This document shows positions 1 through 8,123 of a DNA stretch of 64,000 nucleotides, in pieces. A program made the position numbers and the translations under genes. The notes beneath the pieces were generated by a model that worked only from the letters and a program-made list of their open reading frames with translations, did not search any database and had not been told where the DNA came from. Every line of letters begins with the position of its first letter. Positions within the stretch are counted from its first letter, which is position 1. Where the stretch lies: assembly GCF_002351485.1 (NCBI RefSeq), contig NZ_NWMW01000001.1, positions 1,550,001 through 1,614,000 of the forward strand, read 5' to 3'. The DNA is from Sphingomonas spermidinifaciens (GTDB lineage Bacteria; Pseudomonadota; Alphaproteobacteria; Sphingomonadales; Sphingomonadaceae).

Positions 1-1873
1 TGCCAAAGCGGAGGCCATGGACCATCGTGTAGCGCTCCCAGCCGAGCGTCGTCCCCGCCTCGATCGAGACGCGGAGGATCTGCGACGGATCGACGTCGGG
101 GAACAGCTCCGCCTTGTAATCGGCGGACTGGTCCTCGAAACGCTCCCATGACGGCATCGACACCACATCGGCGCCGATCCCCTCGGCTTCAAGCGCCTCG
201 CGCACGCCGACCGCGATCTCGACCTCCGAGCCCGTTGCGATCAGGATGACCCGCCTCTCGGCCTCGGCCGCGCGCAGGCGATAGGCGCCACGGCCCGACA
301 GCATCCCCGCCTCGGCGCGCAGCTGCGGCAGGTTCTGGCGGCTCAAGGCCAGCACCGACGGCCCATCCTGCTTCGCCAGCGCCAGCGCCCAGCATTCCGC
401 CGTCTCGACCGTGTCGCACGGGCGATAGACGTCGAGATTGGGGATGAGGCGCAGGCTGGTCAGATGCTCGATCGGCTGGTGCGTCGGCCCGTCTTCGCCA
501 AGCCCGATCGAATCGTGGGTGAGAACGTAGATGACGCGTGCGTTCTGGAGCGCCGACAGGCGGATGGCGCCGCGCGCATAGTCGGAGAAGACGAGAAAGG
601 TGCCGCCATAGGGGATGACACCCCCGTGCAATGCCAGCCCGTTCATCGCCGCGGCCATGCCGAACTCGCGGATGCCGTAGGAAATGTAGCGGCCGGCATA
701 ATCCTCGGACGTCAGCGGCCCGGTCGCCTTGGTGCGGGTGTTGTTCGATCCGGTAAGGTCCGCCGATCCGCCGACCATCTCGGGGATCGCCGCGGTCAGC
801 ACGTCGAGCGCCATCTCGGACGCCTTGCGCGTCGCGACCTTCTTCGGGTCGGCGAGCAGGGTTTGGATATAGTCGCCCGCGGGATCGCCCGCGGGCAGCT
901 CGCCCTTCATCCGGCGCGTGAACTCGGCGGCGTCGGCATGGGCGGCGAGGCGCGCGTTCCATGCCTCGTGCTCGCCCTGCCCGCGCTTGCCCGCGGCGAG
1001 CCACGCCTCGCGGATGTCGTCGGGCACCACGAACGCCTCGTGCGTCCAGCCCAGAGCCTCGCGCGCGCCCTCGATCTCCTTCGCGCCCAGCGGAGAGCCG
1101 TGGCTGCCCGAGGTGCCCGCCTTGGTCGGCGCGCCCTTGCCGATGACGGTGCGGCAGCGGACCAGCGTCGGCAGCTCGCTCGCCACCGCCTCGTCGAGCG
1201 CGCGGGCGATGTCGGCGAAGTCGTGGCCGTCGCACTCGACGACGTGCCAGCCGGTCGCGCGGTAGCGGGCCGGAATGTCCTCGATCGACGACTTGGACAC
1301 AGCGCCGTCGATGGTGATGCGGTTGTCGTCCCAGAGCACCTTCAGCCGCCCGAGCTTCAGGTGCCCGGCCAGCCCGATCGCCTCATGGTTGATGCCCTCC
1401 ATCAGGCAACCGTCGCCGGCGATCACCCAGGTGTGATGGTCGACCAGATCGTCGCCGAACTCGGCATTGAGGTGTCGTTCGGCGATCGCGAAGCCCACTG
1501 CCATCGCGAGGCCCTGTCCGAGCGGGCCGGTCGTCGCCTCGATCCCGGCAAGCTCGAAGTTTTCCGGGTGGCCGGCACAGGGGCTGCCGAGCTGTCGGAA
1601 GGCCTTGAGGTCATCGAGCGTCGGACGCGCGAAGCCGGTGAGGTGGAGAAGCGAGTAGATCAGCATCGAACCGTGGCCGGCCGACAGGATGAAGCGGTCG
1701 CGGTCCGGCCAGTGCGGGTCGGCGGCGTCGAACTTCAGATAGCGCTGCCACAGCACCGTCGCGACGTCGGCCATGCCCATCGGCATGCCGGGATGGCCCG
1801 AATTGGCGGCCTCGACCGCGTCCATCGACAGCGCGCGGATCGCGTTCGCGCAGTCCTGATCCGAAACACTCAT
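1..1873 (-). CDS. tkt: Transketolase, 3' end outside the window
   Basis: Transketolase is a thiamine diphosphate enzyme that moves two-carbon units between ketose and aldose phosphates in the pentose phosphate pathway. About 624 residues are visible from the ATG at 1873; the family is usually about 660 long, so only the last few dozen residues are missing beyond the left edge. The N-terminal half carries HPGMPMG near residue 27 and the thiamine-binding stretch GDGCLMEG near residue 152, followed by DDN. The middle domain has REFGMA near residue 402, which contains the expected catalytic glutamate. The gene runs left, divergently from the zapA group. Confidence 0.96.
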   Translation of the reverse strand, partial: MSVSDQDCANAIRALSMDAVEAANSGHPGMPMGMADVATVLWQRYLKFDAADPHWPDRDRFILSAGHGSMLIYSLLHLTGFARPTLDDLKAFRQLGSPCAGHPENFELAGIEATTGPLGQGLAMAVGFAIAERHLNAEFGDDLVDHHTWVIAGDGCLMEGINHEAIGLAGHLKLGRLKVLWDDNRITIDGAVSKSSIEDIPARYRATGWHVVECDGHDFADIARALDEAVASELPTLVRCRTVIGKGAPTKAGTSGSHGSPLGAKEIEGAREALGWTHEAFVVPDDIREAWLAAGKRGQGEHEAWNARLAAHADAAEFTRRMKGELPAGDPAGDYIQTLLADPKKVATRKASEMALDVLTAAIPEMVGGSADLTGSNNTRTKATGPLTSEDYAGRYISYGIREFGMAAAMNGLALHGGVIPYGGTFLVFSDYARGAIRLSALQNARVIYVLTHDSIGLGEDGPTHQPIEHLTSLRLIPNLDVYRPCDTVETAECWALALAKQDGPSVLALSRQNLPQLRAEAGMLSGRGAYRLRAAEAERRVILIATGSEVEIAVGVREALEAEGIGADVVSMPSWERFEDQSADYKAELFPDVDPSQILRVSIEAGTTLGWERYTMVHGLRFG

Positions 1874-2026
1874 TCGGCTCTCCCCATCGCGCGCGGAAGA
1901 TGGTCGGGCTGGCGGCGCGCGGCTCGCGCGTGCCTTTGCGGCGCTCGCCCGCCCGCGTCAACCGGCCCGGCGCACGGCGGCTGCATCGCCGCTTGCAGGG
2001 CGTCCCCCCGATGCTATTGATTCGCC

Positions 2027-2215
2027 ATGCAGGCCCCCGAACATCATCCCGCCGTCGCGCGGATCGAGGCCGCGGTCGCGCGGATCGAGAAAGCCGCCGC
2101 CAACCGCGCCTTCGTCGCCGATTCGCTCGCCCGCCGCCACGCGGCGCTGCGCTCGCGGATGGAGGAGGCCGTCGCGGTGCTCGACGAATTGATCGCGCGC
2201 GAGGGGCAGGACTGA
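2027..2215 (+). CDS. Small coiled-coil protein upstream of zapA
   Basis: This 62-residue protein is almost entirely predicted helix, with heptad-like spacing of Ala, Ile and Leu (VARIEAAVARIEKAAANR) and many charged residues, so a short coiled coil is likely. Its TGA overlaps the zapA ATG by one base, which suggests translational coupling and a link to ZapA or the divisome. I do not recognise a named family. Codon use resembles its neighbours, which supports a real gene. Confidence 0.6.
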   Translation: MQAPEHHPAVARIEAAVARIEKAAANRAFVADSLARRHAALRSRMEEAVAVLDELIAREGQD

Positions 2216-2517
2216 TGGCGCAGGTCAGTTTCGAGGTCGCCGGCCGCCCCTATACCGTCGGCTGCCGCGAGGGAGAGGAGCCGGGGCTGCGCGCGCTCGC
2301 CCAGCGGCTCGATGCGCTGGCGCCGGTCGCGACGCGGGCGTCGGGCGGGCTCAGCCACGAGCGGACGCTGCTCTATATCGCGCTGATGCTCGCCGATCAG
2401 GTCGCTGATCTCGAACGCACGCCGGCAAGCGGCGTGCCGCCGCACCTTCTCGACAAGCTCGCCGAACGGCTCGAAGCCGTCGCCGCAGCCCTTGAGGAAG
2501 AGCCCGCGAGCGCCTAG
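2215..2517 (+). CDS. zapA: Cell division protein ZapA
   Basis: ZapA binds and bundles FtsZ at the division site. The 100-residue product has the usual layout: an N-terminal globular part (VSFEVAGRPYTVGCREGEE) and a C-terminal helix rich in Leu, Ala and Glu that would form the antiparallel coiled coil. The order zapA, 6S RNA, 5-formyl-THF cyclo-ligase is widely conserved in proteobacteria, which strengthens this call for a short, weakly conserved protein. The ATG overlaps the preceding stop codon. Confidence 0.88.
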   Translation: MAQVSFEVAGRPYTVGCREGEEPGLRALAQRLDALAPVATRASGGLSHERTLLYIALMLADQVADLERTPASGVPPHLLDKLAERLEAVAAALEEEPASA

Positions 2518-2524
2518 ATTGATA

Positions 2525-2689
2525 GGCGGCGGGTACTGCCCGGTACGAGCTTTAGCGAAAATCCCTGAGGCGATAATATCATCCAAGGGGACTGTCCCTG
2601 CCCGGACCCTGGTCCGAAGCACATGGTTCCCACCTGACGTTTGGGCGTCAGAGGATCTTCCAGCAAACGGCCATGGCGGTCCCGCCACC
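2525..2689 (+). ncRNA. ssrS: 6S RNA (ssrS)
   Basis: 6S RNA mimics an open promoter and sequesters the sigma-70 RNA polymerase holoenzyme in stationary phase. The call rests on position between zapA and fau, the classic 6S locus, and on sequence: a 5' part CCCTGAGGCGATAATATCAT near 2565-2584 that resembles the conserved 6S segment, a central region with GGTTCCCACCTGACG, and complementary ends. The 5' GGCGGCGGGTACTGCC can pair, with some G-U pairs, with the 3' GGCGGTCCCGCCACC, giving a rod of about 165 nt. The exact ends are inferred from that pairing. Confidence 0.85.
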
Positions 2690-3265
2690 TTGAACACCGC
2701 CCCGCCCCCCAGCCCGGACAAGCGGGCGTTGCGCGCCCGCCTCCGCGCCCTGCGCGATGCGTTCGTGGCAGGCGGCCCGTCGCCGATCCGGCCGCCCGCG
2801 GCGTTGCTAGACCGGCTGCGGCCGGACTTGATCGTCGCGAGCTACCTGCCGCTGGGGTCGGAGGCCGATCCAGAGATGCTGGCACAGGCGGCACTGGCGG
2901 CCGGCTGCACTCTAGCCCTTCCACGCACGACGACGCGTGCGGCGCAGATCGCCTTTCACCGCTTCGCCGCGGGCGATCCGATCGAAACCGGCCCGTTCGG
3001 CCTGCGCCAGCCAGCCCCCGACGCGCCCATCGTGAAGCCGGACATCGTGCTGGTGCCGCTGGTCGCCTTCGACGGCGCCTGCAACCGGCTGGGCCAGGGC
3101 GCGGGGCATTACGACCGTGCGCTCGCCGCGCTGCCGGGTGCATGGCCACTGGGCGTCGCCTGGTCGGTGCAACAGGTGCCGTTGCTGCCCGTCGATCCGT
3201 GGGACCGGCCGCTTGCCGGTATCGTCACCGAATTGGATTTCATCGAAAGGACCGATCCCCAGTGA
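2690..3265 (+). CDS. fau: 5-formyltetrahydrofolate cyclo-ligase
   Basis: The enzyme converts 5-formyl-THF to 5,10-methenyl-THF with ATP, feeding the folate one-carbon pool; folD in this window acts on the same product. The C-terminal motif GQGAGHYDRAL is the family phosphate-binding signature (GxGxGxYDR). The chosen start is TTG at 2690, immediately after the inferred 3' end of 6S RNA; it gives 191 residues, a normal length, beginning NTAPPPSPDKRALRARL. Upstream in-frame codons would lie inside the 6S RNA. No strong Shine-Dalgarno sequence is visible, so the start is uncertain. Confidence 0.92.
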   Translation: MNTAPPPSPDKRALRARLRALRDAFVAGGPSPIRPPAALLDRLRPDLIVASYLPLGSEADPEMLAQAALAAGCTLALPRTTTRAAQIAFHRFAAGDPIETGPFGLRQPAPDAPIVKPDIVLVPLVAFDGACNRLGQGAGHYDRALAALPGAWPLGVAWSVQQVPLLPVDPWDRPLAGIVTELDFIERTDPQ

Positions 3266-3471
3266 ACCCCTCGTGGCGGAAACCCGCCGGCGCGCTCCTG
3301 ATCGTCGTGCTGATCGTCCTGTGGGCGGTACTCGTCGCGAGCTTTTCGGGCGCGATCGGCTCGCTGCACCCGCTGGCCCAGGCGCTGGTCTACATCGTCA
3401 CCGGCATCGTCTGGATCGCGCCGCTCAAGCCGCTGCTGCGCTGGATGGAAACGGGACGCTGGCGGGCGTGA
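3262..3471 (+). CDS. DUF2842 family small membrane protein
   Basis: This 69-residue protein has two hydrophobic segments (ALLIVVLIVLWAVLVASF and ALVYIVTGIVWIAPL) and ends with a positively charged tail, as in the DUF2842 proteins of alphaproteobacteria. Its function is not known. The GTG start overlaps the fau stop by four bases, so the two genes are probably translationally coupled. A strong hairpin follows directly. Confidence 0.82.
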   Translation: MNPSWRKPAGALLIVVLIVLWAVLVASFSGAIGSLHPLAQALVYIVTGIVWIAPLKPLLRWMETGRWRA

Positions 3472-3478
3472 AACGCAG

Positions 3479-3510
3479 CGAAGCCCGGCCACTTGCATGA
3501 CCGGGCTTCG
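3479..3510. terminator. Bidirectional terminator hairpin
   Basis: A perfect 10-bp inverted repeat (CGAAGCCCGG at 3479-3488 and its complement at 3501-3510) with a 12-base loop lies between the DUF2842 gene and the convergent tRNA-Asp. A short T-containing run follows (TTATTC). It can end transcription from both sides. Confidence 0.7.
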
Positions 3511-3527
3511 TTATTCTCGCCAGGGAA

Positions 3528-3604
<77 letters not shown>

Positions 3605-3650
3605 ATTGTCCCTGCGAGGACGCGGCCTCTAGACGCCGCCCCCACCCCTG

Positions 3651-4859
3651 TCAACTCGCCTCGTCATCGTTTTTGCGAAAGGCCGGATGGCGGGGCGCGG
3701 GCCGGCTGACGAGGGTACCGTGTTCGAACAGGAACCCGGCGATATCGGGCTTGCCGGCGGCGTTCAGGATGGTCTGGATGATGATGAGGAGCGGCACCGC
3801 GAGCAGTGCACCCGGCGTCCCCCAGACCCATCCCCAGAAGCTTAGCGAGACGAGGATCAGGATCGGGCTGATCGTCAGACGGTGGCCGACGATTAACGGC
3901 GTGATCGCATTCGCCTCGATCAGGTGCGCGCCCACCATGATGACCGCGGGCAGCATCGCCCACCAGAGTTGGTCGAAGGTCATCAGCCCGCCCAGCGCCA
4001 GGAGCGCCGCGGCGATGACCGGGCCGAAATAGGGGATGTAATTGAGCAGCGCGACGATCCCGCCCCACATCAGCGGCGTCGGCATCCCGACGAGATAGAG
4101 CGCCCCCGCGACGATCAGCCCCAGTGCGATGTTGATGACGGTGATCGTGCCCAGATAGGCCGAGGTGTCGTCGACCACGTCCTGAATGACGCGCGCGGTC
4201 GCGAGCGCGCCGCCAAAGCTCGTCCGGCTGGTGATCGCCGCGCGGCGCAGGCGGGTCCAGCCCGAGAGGAAGAAATAGATGACGAGGATCGCAAAGAACA
4301 TCTCGATCAGCGCCGACGGCGCCGAGGTGCCAACGAGATCGAGCAGCCCCGTGGGCGGCGGTGCCGCCACCGCCGTCGATGCCTCGCGCGCCGGGGCACT
4401 GGCGAAGTTCTCGATCGTGCGATTCACGAAACGTTCGGCGTTCGAATAAAAGTCGATGAGCGGCTTCACGTTCGACTGGATCTGCTCGATCCGCTCGGGC
4501 AGCAGCCGCACCCATTGCCACGCCGGCACGACGATCGAGGCGAGCGCGGCGTTGGCGACGGTCAGGAAGACGATCACGCAGATGAACGCCGACAGCGCCG
4601 CGGGCAGCCCGCGCCGCTCGAGCCATTCGAGCGCGGGGACCAGCGCGATGGCGATGACGATCGCGGCGGTCAGCGGCAGGAAGAACTCCGACCCCGCCTT
4701 GAGCGCGAAGGGCAGCGCGAGGAAAAGCCCCGCGCCCCCCATCAGCGTCAGTGCCGCGAGCAGGCGGTCGCGGCGCAGCTCCTCGACCTGATCGGGCGCG
4801 GGCTCGGGCATCGGCGGCAGCGGCGGATGCCGCTCTTCAAGATGGGGGTTGTCGCTCAC
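3651..4859 (-). CDS. AI-2E family transporter (PerM-like)
   Basis: This is an inner-membrane permease of 402 residues with about eight hydrophobic segments. It has a Pro-rich cytosolic N terminus, a long soluble loop in the middle (about residues 120-190) and the typical C-terminal helices around ALLNYIPYFGPVIAAALLAL and TPLIVGHRLTISPILILVSL. The family was named for autoinducer-2 export, but members also transport other small solutes or act as sodium/proton antiporters, so the substrate is unknown. The start is GTG at 4859. The gene is divergent from glpK. Confidence 0.88.
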   Translation of the reverse strand: MSDNPHLEERHPPLPPMPEPAPDQVEELRRDRLLAALTLMGGAGLFLALPFALKAGSEFFLPLTAAIVIAIALVPALEWLERRGLPAALSAFICVIVFLTVANAALASIVVPAWQWVRLLPERIEQIQSNVKPLIDFYSNAERFVNRTIENFASAPAREASTAVAAPPPTGLLDLVGTSAPSALIEMFFAILVIYFFLSGWTRLRRAAITSRTSFGGALATARVIQDVVDDTSAYLGTITVINIALGLIVAGALYLVGMPTPLMWGGIVALLNYIPYFGPVIAAALLALGGLMTFDQLWWAMLPAVIMVGAHLIEANAITPLIVGHRLTISPILILVSLSFWGWVWGTPGALLAVPLLIIIQTILNAAGKPDIAGFLFEHGTLVSRPAPRHPAFRKNDDEAS

Positions 4860-4893
4860 ATGCTCGCCTTAGCGAATCGCGCGCGTGCTGGCG

Positions 4894-5009
4894 ATCCTCC
4901 CCCGCCAGGGGAGTGACGGGCGTGTGGCGCGATGGCGATGGCGAACCACAATCGCAGCGACCACCGCCCCTCCGTTAACCTGCGGCTGCCCCCCCTGGCG
5001 GGGGAGGAT
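4894..5009. repeat. Pair of inverted palindromic arms (REP-like)
   Basis: The 18-base arm ATCCTCCCCCGCCAGGGG at 4894-4911 recurs as its exact reverse complement at 4992-5009, 80 bases apart, in the gap between the AI-2E permease and glpK. Each arm also has internal near-symmetry. Similar C-rich/G-rich elements occur at 6883, 20293 and 25502. Confidence 0.6.
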
Positions 5010-5030
5010 AAAGATGCTAGCCTCGCCGCC

Positions 5031-6500
5031 ATGAGCGACTTCATCCTCGTCCTCGACGAGGGCACCACCTCCACGCGCGCGATGCTGTTCGACCGGTCGG
5101 GCACCTGCCGCGACAGCGAGGGCGCGGCGCTCGAGCAGCATTATCCGCGCGCCGGCTGGGTCGAGCATGACGCGGCGCAGATCTGGGCGCGGACGCTCGC
5201 CTGCGGCCGGGCGGTGGTCGATCGCGCGGGCGGGGCGAACCGGGTCGCCGCGATCGGCATCGCCAACCAGCGCGAGACCGTCGTTTTCTGGTCGAAAGCG
5301 ACCGGCGAACCGCTTGCCCCCGCCATCGTCTGGCAGGATCGGCGCACCGCCGCGCTCTGCCGCGACCTTCGCGAGCGCGGCGAGGAAGCGGGAGTGCAGG
5401 CGCGCACCGGACTGCTCCTCGATCCCTATTTCTCGGGCACGAAGATAGCCTGGGCGCTCGAGCACTGGCCGCAGTTGCGGGAGTCCGGTGACGACCTCGC
5501 GATCGGGACGGTCGAGAGCTGGCTCGTCCGGAAGCTGACGGGCGCACACCTGACCGATGCGAGCAACGCCTCGCGCACGCTGCTGATGGGTCTCGGCACC
5601 GGGCGCTGGGACGATGGCCTCCTCGACCTGTTCGGCGTGCCGCGTGGCGGCCTCGCCGAGATCGTCGACAATGCCGGCGACTTCGGCACGACCGACGCAT
5701 TTGGCGGCCGCATCCCGATCTGCGGCCTGGCCGGTGACCAGCAGGCGGCGACGATCGGCCAGGCCTGTCTCGATCGCGGCGAGGTCAAGGCGACCTATGG
5801 CACTGGCGCGTTTGTGCTCGCCAATTGCGGCGCGTCCCCGCCCGCCTCGCGCCACCGGCTGCTCTCGACAGTCCTCTGGCAGCTCGGCGGCCGTCGCGCT
5901 TACGCGCTTGAAGGGTCGGTGTTCGTCGCCGGCAGCCTGATGCAGTGGCTGCGCGATTCGATCGGGCTGATCGGACAGGCTGGCGAAAGCGAGGCGCTGG
6001 CGCGGTCGGTCGCCGACAATGGTGGCGTCTATTGCGTGCCGGCGCTCGCTGGCATCGGCGCGCCCTGGTGGGAGGCGGAGGCGCGCGCGTCGCTGACCGG
6101 CATGAGCTTTTCGACGACGCGCGCGCACCTGGTTCGCGCCGCGCTTGAGGCGATGGCGCACCAAACCCACGACCTCCAGACCGCCTTCGCCGCCGATGGC
6201 GCCAAGTGGGCGTGCCTGCGAATCGATGGCGGCATGGTCGCCAACGACTGGATGGCGCAGGACTTGGCCGACATGCTCGATCTTGAGGTCGAGCGGCCCG
6301 CCTTTGCAGAGACGACGGCGCTCGGCGCAGCGATGCTGGCGGGGGTCGGCTGTGGCTGGTTCGCGGACCTGGCCGAAGCGGCGACGATGCGCGGCGCCAC
6401 CGAGCGATTCGCCCCCGCGATCACAGCCCGAGCGCGCGACGACCGGCTGCGGGGCTGGGCGACCGCCGTCGAAACGGTGGTCGCGGCGGCGCGCCGGTAA
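5031..6500 (+). CDS. glpK: Glycerol kinase
   Basis: Glycerol kinase phosphorylates glycerol to sn-glycerol 3-phosphate for catabolism or lipid synthesis. The product is 489 residues, normal for the family. The FGGY-kinase signatures are present: DEGTTSTRAM near residue 8, the substrate-region IANQRETVVFW, GLAGDQQAATIGQ near residue 235, and the C-terminal RIDGGMVANDWMAQ. The ATG at 5031 was chosen because upstream codons run into the inverted repeat. No glpD or glpF lies beside it, so it appears to be a stand-alone copy. Confidence 0.96.
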   Translation: MSDFILVLDEGTTSTRAMLFDRSGTCRDSEGAALEQHYPRAGWVEHDAAQIWARTLACGRAVVDRAGGANRVAAIGIANQRETVVFWSKATGEPLAPAIVWQDRRTAALCRDLRERGEEAGVQARTGLLLDPYFSGTKIAWALEHWPQLRESGDDLAIGTVESWLVRKLTGAHLTDASNASRTLLMGLGTGRWDDGLLDLFGVPRGGLAEIVDNAGDFGTTDAFGGRIPICGLAGDQQAATIGQACLDRGEVKATYGTGAFVLANCGASPPASRHRLLSTVLWQLGGRRAYALEGSVFVAGSLMQWLRDSIGLIGQAGESEALARSVADNGGVYCVPALAGIGAPWWEAEARASLTGMSFSTTRAHLVRAALEAMAHQTHDLQTAFAADGAKWACLRIDGGMVANDWMAQDLADMLDLEVERPAFAETTALGAAMLAGVGCGWFADLAEAATMRGATERFAPAITARARDDRLRGWATAVETVVAAARR

Positions 6501-6556
6501 GCATTCGCTTACCCTTTCGGATGTAGGCTGGCGCCGAAAGGGACCGAACGCCGCCT

Positions 6557-6868
6557 ATGTCCGTCCAGCCGATCGACGCGCACGAACAGCGTGCCAATCT
6601 GCGCCTGACGCTGCATGCGGAGGGGCGGCTGTCCGAGCCCTATGCCGGGCAGCACGGGATCGAGTTGCTCGACATCTCGTCGACCGGCGCGCGCATCTCC
6701 ACCTATCGCCGCTTCCACACCGGCCAGACGCTCTATCTGACCGTCGATCAGCTTCGCTCGATCAAGTGCGAGGTACGCTGGTCGCGACCGGGCGAGGTCG
6801 GCGTTGCATTCGAGCGGCCACTGCACGTCGCGATCCTTGAGCATCTCGCGGCCGCGCACCGCACCTGA
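6557..6868 (+). CDS. PilZ domain protein
   Basis: This 103-residue protein consists of a single PilZ domain, which binds cyclic di-GMP. The two binding motifs are visible: RANLR (RxxxR) at residues 12-16 and DISSTG (DxSxxG) near residues 41-46, followed by the beta-barrel strands ending in EVGVAFERP. It has no output domain of its own, so it probably acts on a partner. It stands alone after glpK and is followed by a hairpin. Confidence 0.9.
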   Translation: MSVQPIDAHEQRANLRLTLHAEGRLSEPYAGQHGIELLDISSTGARISTYRRFHTGQTLYLTVDQLRSIKCEVRWSRPGEVGVAFERPLHVAILEHLAAAHRT

Positions 6869-6882
6869 CTCATCTTAGAGCG

Positions 6883-6899
6883 CCTCCCTGCAAGGGAGG
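6883..6899. repeat. Short palindrome after the PilZ gene
   Basis: CCTCCCT at 6883-6889 and AGGGAGG at 6893-6899 form a 7-bp stem with a 3-base loop between the convergent PilZ and mutT genes. It resembles the C-rich palindromes elsewhere in the window and could weakly end transcription. Confidence 0.45.
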
Positions 6900-6932
6900 G
6901 AAGCAGCTGCGCCAGCAGCCCCTTTCGACTCT

Positions 6933-7349
6933 TCAGATCAACGCCTCCAGCAGACCGATCAGCGGCCGGTCGGCGGGCGGCATCTCGAGGCGATGGAGCT
7001 CGACCGGCCGGACCCAGCGCAGCGCCTCGGCATGGCGCGCCTCGACCACGCCCTTCCACTTGCGGCAGGCATAGAGGAGCAGGAGCAGGTGCCGTTCGCC
7101 AAGCGTCTCGCTGGCAAATACCGACGGGGCGAGGCACGCCGCCTCGACGTCGATCCCCAGTTCCTCGTGCAACTCGCGGATCAGCGCCGCCTCGGGCGTT
7201 TCGCCCGGCTCGACCTTGCCGCCCGGAAACTCCCACAAACCCGCCATTGGCTTGCCGGGCGGCCTTCGCTGGACAAGCACGCGGCCGTCGGCATCGATCA
7301 ACGCGGCCGCTGCGACGAACAGCATCGGGATCGGATCGACCGATCTCAT
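6933..7349 (-). CDS. mutT: 8-oxo-dGTP diphosphatase MutT
   Basis: This 138-residue Nudix hydrolase probably removes 8-oxo-dGTP from the nucleotide pool. The Nudix box is complete at residues 43-66 (GGKVEPGETPEA followed by ALIRELHEELGI). The N-terminal FVAAAALIDADGRVLVQRRP and the size fit the MutT branch. MutY, which acts in the same 8-oxoguanine defence, is also in this window but far away. Other Nudix substrates cannot be excluded from sequence alone. Confidence 0.88.
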   Translation of the reverse strand: MRSVDPIPMLFVAAAALIDADGRVLVQRRPPGKPMAGLWEFPGGKVEPGETPEAALIRELHEELGIDVEAACLAPSVFASETLGERHLLLLLYACRKWKGVVEARHAEALRWVRPVELHRLEMPPADRPLIGLLEALI

Positions 7350-7398
7350 TTCCTTAACCCCTTGTGATTACGGTTTCGGCGCGACTGCCTTGGGGGAC

Positions 7399-7584
7399 AT
7401 GATGCCGCGACTGACACGATTGGCGCAACGCCTTCTCGCCGATCGGCGCGGTGCGACTGCGGTGGAGTACGGCCTGATCGTCGCGCTGGTGGTGATCGCG
7501 ATCATCGCCGCGGTCATGTCCGTCGCGAGTGTCACCACGACCATGTGGAACAACGTCAACACGCGCGTCGATGACGTGACATGA
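7399..7584 (+). CDS. Flp-type (type IVb) pilin
   Basis: A 61-residue prepilin with a basic leader, a Gly at residue 18 and then ATAVEYGLIVALVVIAIIAA. This is the Flp signature: cleavage after Gly leaves Glu at +5 and Tyr at +6, then a hydrophobic stretch. Flp pilins are assembled by the Tad machine for surface attachment. ATG at 7399 or 7402 are both possible. No cpa/tad genes are in the window. Confidence 0.87.
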   Translation: MMPRLTRLAQRLLADRRGATAVEYGLIVALVVIAIIAAVMSVASVTTTMWNNVNTRVDDVT

Positions 7585-7748
7585 CCGCACGAACAGACGA
7601 GCGCACGGTTCCGTTCATCCGAAAATAAAACTGCCCGGCCCTCGGCCTTAAACCTTTTCTCAACTGCCCGCCCCGTATTCGGGTCGTGCTGGTTCCGGGG
7701 GCTCTCGGACAGCCGGGTGTTTGAAGCTTTGGACCGATGGAGACCGGA

Positions 7749-7916
7749 ATGCAGAAGATTCGCAAGATGTTTGCCGACAAGAAGGGTGCGACCGCGATCG
7801 AGTACGGCCTGATTGCCGCGCTGATCGCCGTTGCGGCGATCGCCGCGATGCAGGGCCTGGGCAACAACCTGACCAAGACGTTCAACAACGTCGCATCGAA
7901 CATGAAGACAACCTGA
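7749..7916 (+). CDS. Flp-type (type IVb) pilin, second copy
   Basis: This 55-residue gene encodes a prepilin: basic leader MQKIRKMFADKKG, Gly at residue 13, then ATAIEYGLIAALIAVAAIAA, with Glu at +5 and Tyr at +6 after the cleavage site. A GGAG ribosome binding site lies about 6 bases upstream. It is closer to the Flp consensus than the copy 165 bases upstream and has a strong terminator, so it is probably the main pilin subunit. Confidence 0.9.
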   Translation: MQKIRKMFADKKGATAIEYGLIAALIAVAAIAAMQGLGNNLTKTFNNVASNMKTT

Positions 7917-7947
7917 TCGATTCCTGATCGGACTGACTTCTCAGGCA

Positions 7948-7977
7948 GGCGGCGGGGCATCGGCTTCGCCGCCTTTT
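7948..7977 (+). terminator. Rho-independent terminator of the Flp pilin
   Basis: GGCGGCG at 7948-7954 pairs with CGCCGCC at 7967-7973, followed by TTTT. It lies 31 bases after the pilin stop codon. Confidence 0.75.
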
Positions 7978-8123
7978 CCTTGCCCGACATTCGTCGTCGC
8001 GGCAGAGCGGTTCGCCGCAGCGAAGCCTCCGGCATCGCGGGTTAATTTGACTTTAGCAAAGCGTGGCTACACCGCGGATGCACATGGCCGGTGCGGGCGG
8101 CCAGCGGCGGGGGCCGAACGGAC

